A DNA stretch of 8,405 bases from Acidobacteriota bacterium (lineage in GTDB: Bacteria > Acidobacteriota > Terriglobia > Terriglobales > Acidobacteriaceae), in NCBI GenBank assembly GCA_021811745.1, contig JAJZNH010000248.1, positions 1 through 8,405 on the forward strand. Direction: 5' to 3'. Numbering within the stretch: position 1 is the stretch's first letter; each line of letters starts with the position of its first letter. Below the pieces are notes generated by a model. That model was not told the DNA's origin and did no database searches. It saw only the letters and a program-made list of their open reading frames with translations. The position numbers were made by a program, and so were the translations under genes. This document shows, one piece after another, positions 6,546 to 8,405 of the stretch.

Positions 6546-7796
6546 ATGACAGAAACCGGCCTCACCCAAACAATACAGGCCACGGCGCTTGCCGCAATGC
6601 TGGAATCCGCGCAGACCTCCCATGGAGCTACGGTCTATCGAGGAGTGCTGACACCCCAGAGATTGGACGCGCCGGAAATGGAAATAGCCGCCCTGACTGC
6701 CGGTGCTGCCCTCCATGACCTGGGATGGATGAGGCGCGTGTCGGTGCGCGGCGAGGACCGCTTTCGCTGGCTGAGTGGGATGGTGACCAATACGGTTAAC
6801 GACCTCTTTCCGAACACGGGGGCATGGAACCTGGTTCTGAATGCCCAGGGGCGGATTCAAGGCGACTTGACGGTTTGGCGCGAGGGCGAAGAAATGTCGC
6901 CGCAACGGCGAAAAACGGTCGCGGCCGCCCAGAAAGATAGTGCGGGCGTGGAAGACCGCCTGCTGGGAACGCCGTTTGCCGGCGAATCAGGCTTGGATTT
7001 GGAGATCGCCGCCGATCAGTACGACAAGTTGATGGCCCACCTGAACCAATTCATTGTCATGGACGACGTGGAGCTGATCCCCGTGGGCTGGGATGCGTCC
7101 GGTGAACCTGGATCGGAAACGGCCGTGGGGCTGATCGGGCCCATGGCCGACGAGGTGCTGGAACGCGTCGGCCTGCCCGTGATCAGTCAGCCGATGACCG
7201 GCGCCAGCGTGGAGTGGAATGGCTGGGATCTTAGAATTTTGCGCGGCTACGGCGTGCTGGCGCCACACTATGAGTTCTGGGTGGCGTCGGCGGGGTTGAA
7301 GAACTTGTGGTCGCACCTGCGCACCGGCGGAGCCTCGCCGGTGGGCTGCGCCGCTTGGGAGGCTTTTCGTATCGCCGAGGGAATCCCGGCTTACGGAATC
7401 GATATTGTGGAGCGCGACCTCCCTCAGGAGACCTCGCAGATGAGGGCGCTGCACTTCAACAAGGGCTGCTATCTTGGGCAGGAGATTGTCGAGCGGATTC
7501 GCTCGCGGGGCGGCGTACACCGGCACCTGCGTCCGCTCGAACTGAAAGGTCCATTGCCGGCTCCCGGCACGGAGCTGATGCTCGAGGACGGAACGGCTGC
7601 CGGTCACGTGACCAGTGCGGCCGAGCTGCCCTTCAGGAAAGCACGCCGTGGCTTTGCGCTGGCCATGATCCGTACGGAAGCTGAGGCACGCAATCAACCC
7701 TTCGCATATACGGCGGGAACGGCTGCGGGTACAGCCCGCATTCTGGCCGCACCGCCAACTCTTTCAACGGGAGCGGAAGCCAGCCACCATGAGTGA
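6546..7796 (+). CDS. ygfZ: YgfZ/GcvT-family folate-binding Fe-S cluster assembly protein
   Basis: YgfZ is a folate-dependent cytosolic factor that helps assemble or repair Fe-S clusters in enzymes such as the radical-SAM MiaB; it is a paralogue of the glycine cleavage T protein. The 416-residue product shows the GcvT-like N-terminal fold ('ALHDLGWMRRVSVRGEDRFRWLSGMVTN', about 55-82, and 'GAWNLVLNAQGRIQGDL', 92-108). It carries the diagnostic 'KGCYLGQEIVER' at 306-317 with the conserved Cys308, and a C-terminal beta-barrel part with 'AAGHVTSAA' (351-359). It is longer than the roughly 330-residue E. coli protein, partly because of a polar insertion at about 115-149. The ATG at 6546 is chosen because the protein then starts shortly before family-like sequence; the Shine-Dalgarno sequence is weak (GGCGGGAA, about 10 nt upstream). 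The frame is open to 6279, but that part overlaps the divergent gene and is not family-like. Its stop overlaps the DUF1844 start. Confidence 0.87.
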   Translation: MTETGLTQTIQATALAAMLESAQTSHGATVYRGVLTPQRLDAPEMEIAALTAGAALHDLGWMRRVSVRGEDRFRWLSGMVTNTVNDLFPNTGAWNLVLNAQGRIQGDLTVWREGEEMSPQRRKTVAAAQKDSAGVEDRLLGTPFAGESGLDLEIAADQYDKLMAHLNQFIVMDDVELIPVGWDASGEPGSETAVGLIGPMADEVLERVGLPVISQPMTGASVEWNGWDLRILRGYGVLAPHYEFWVASAGLKNLWSHLRTGGASPVGCAAWEAFRIAEGIPAYGIDIVERDLPQETSQMRALHFNKGCYLGQEIVERIRSRGGVHRHLRPLELKGPLPAPGTELMLEDGTAAGHVTSAAELPFRKARRGFALAMIRTEAEARNQPFAYTAGTAAGTARILAAPPTLSTGAEASHHE

Positions 7797-8400
7797 AACC
7801 CCGAAGTTCGAAGTAATTGACCGCCGCAAGATCAAGGCGGAACAGGAAAAAGAGGATCGTCCGGAGACCGCGCAAGAGGCCCCAGCCAAGCCGCCCGAGT
7901 CCAGCGCCGGGCCGCAGCTGGTAGTCAACGAGGGGCGGCAGGTCTCGGCCCCAGCGAAAGCGCCGGAGAGTGGAGTGGCACAGGAGTCCGGGCCCGAACT
8001 GCCGCCCGTGCCGTCCGTCGAGGAAAGCCATCAGCAAAAAACTGCTTACGACGCCTCCGCCCAACGGCTTGAGGATTTGCTCCGTGCGCAGAACCCCGGC
8101 GCCGGTGCCCTGCCGCCAGCCAGCTTCGAGCAACTGGTACAGCAGTTTTACCTCACTGCCATGATCCAGATGGGCGCGGGCACGCGCGAGGGTCAGCAGC
8201 CGCAGATTGACATTCTGGGCGCCCGCAATACCATTGACCTGCTGGGCGTGCTGGCGGAAAAAACTCGCGGCAATCTGACTGAAGCCGAGGATCGCGCCCT
8301 GCAGGCGGTGCTTTTTGATGCCCGCATGGCTTTCCTGGAACTGACCAGCATGATCAACATGCAGAGCATACAGCCTCCTGAGCCGCCGGGTAAGCGATAG
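7789..8400 (+). CDS. DUF1844 domain-containing protein
   Basis: The 203-residue product is a small, probably cytosolic protein of unknown function. Residues about 1-110 are charged, Pro/Ala/Glu-rich and likely disordered; they begin with 'FEVIDRRKIKAEQE', a start often seen in this family. The C-terminal part (about 112-190) fits DUF1844: 'FEQLVQQFYLTAMIQMG', 'ARNTIDLLGVLAEKTRGNLTEAED' split over 145-168, and a closing helix 'ARMAFLELT', all predicted helical. No signal peptide or membrane segment is visible. The ATG lies within the end of ygfZ (overlap ATGAGTGA, 8 bp), so it is probably translated by coupling to ygfZ; a GGAAG about 9 nt upstream may assist. TAG at 8398-8400 ends it, 5 nt before the window edge, so the operon may continue. 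Confidence 0.87.
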   Translation: MSETPKFEVIDRRKIKAEQEKEDRPETAQEAPAKPPESSAGPQLVVNEGRQVSAPAKAPESGVAQESGPELPPVPSVEESHQQKTAYDASAQRLEDLLRAQNPGAGALPPASFEQLVQQFYLTAMIQMGAGTREGQQPQIDILGARNTIDLLGVLAEKTRGNLTEAEDRALQAVLFDARMAFLELTSMINMQSIQPPEPPGKR

Positions 8401-8405
8401 ACCGG

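Overview
The window looks like GC-rich chromosomal DNA from a heterotrophic bacterium. The Acidobacteriota (Terriglobia-like) are my best guess. The grounds are the style of the proteins: a SUMF1-type protein with a 'CENVHEWCSDWY' block, a secreted GH78 rhamnosidase, a secreted HELTHALQDQ zincin, and a YgfZ/DUF1844 pair. This placement is inference; no rRNA or other marker is present.

Layout, left to right. Positions 1-92 look like one end of an IS21-type insertion sequence, with two 'GGGGCC'-centred subrepeats 23 bp apart. It appears to have cut off the 3' part of a minus-strand formylglycine-generating-enzyme/SUMF1-like gene (27-650). A 253-bp gap follows, then a large minus-strand gene for a secreted GH78-type alpha-L-rhamnosidase (904-3441). 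About 517 bp (3442-3958) carry no gene I can support. Next are two more minus-strand genes: a type II thymidine kinase (3959-4567, TTG start) and a secreted gluzincin-type putative metallopeptidase (4795-6417, GTG start).

The last part runs on the plus strand, divergent from the peptidase. It holds ygfZ, a folate-binding Fe-S cluster assembly factor (6546-7796), and a DUF1844 protein (7789-8400). The two overlap by 8 bp and are probably translationally coupled. The 128-bp divergent region (6418-6545) has two oppositely oriented -10-like boxes sharing the same TATA core.

For three of the four minus-strand genes the longest reading frame starts too far upstream. A clear Shine-Dalgarno sequence selects an internal start (ATG, TTG and GTG respectively), and I give the corrected coordinates. 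I see no new multi-gene system. The points most worth a second look are the IS end inside the SUMF1-like gene, the non-canonical P-loop and zinc site of the thymidine kinase, the shared divergent promoter, and the uncharacterised secreted zincin.
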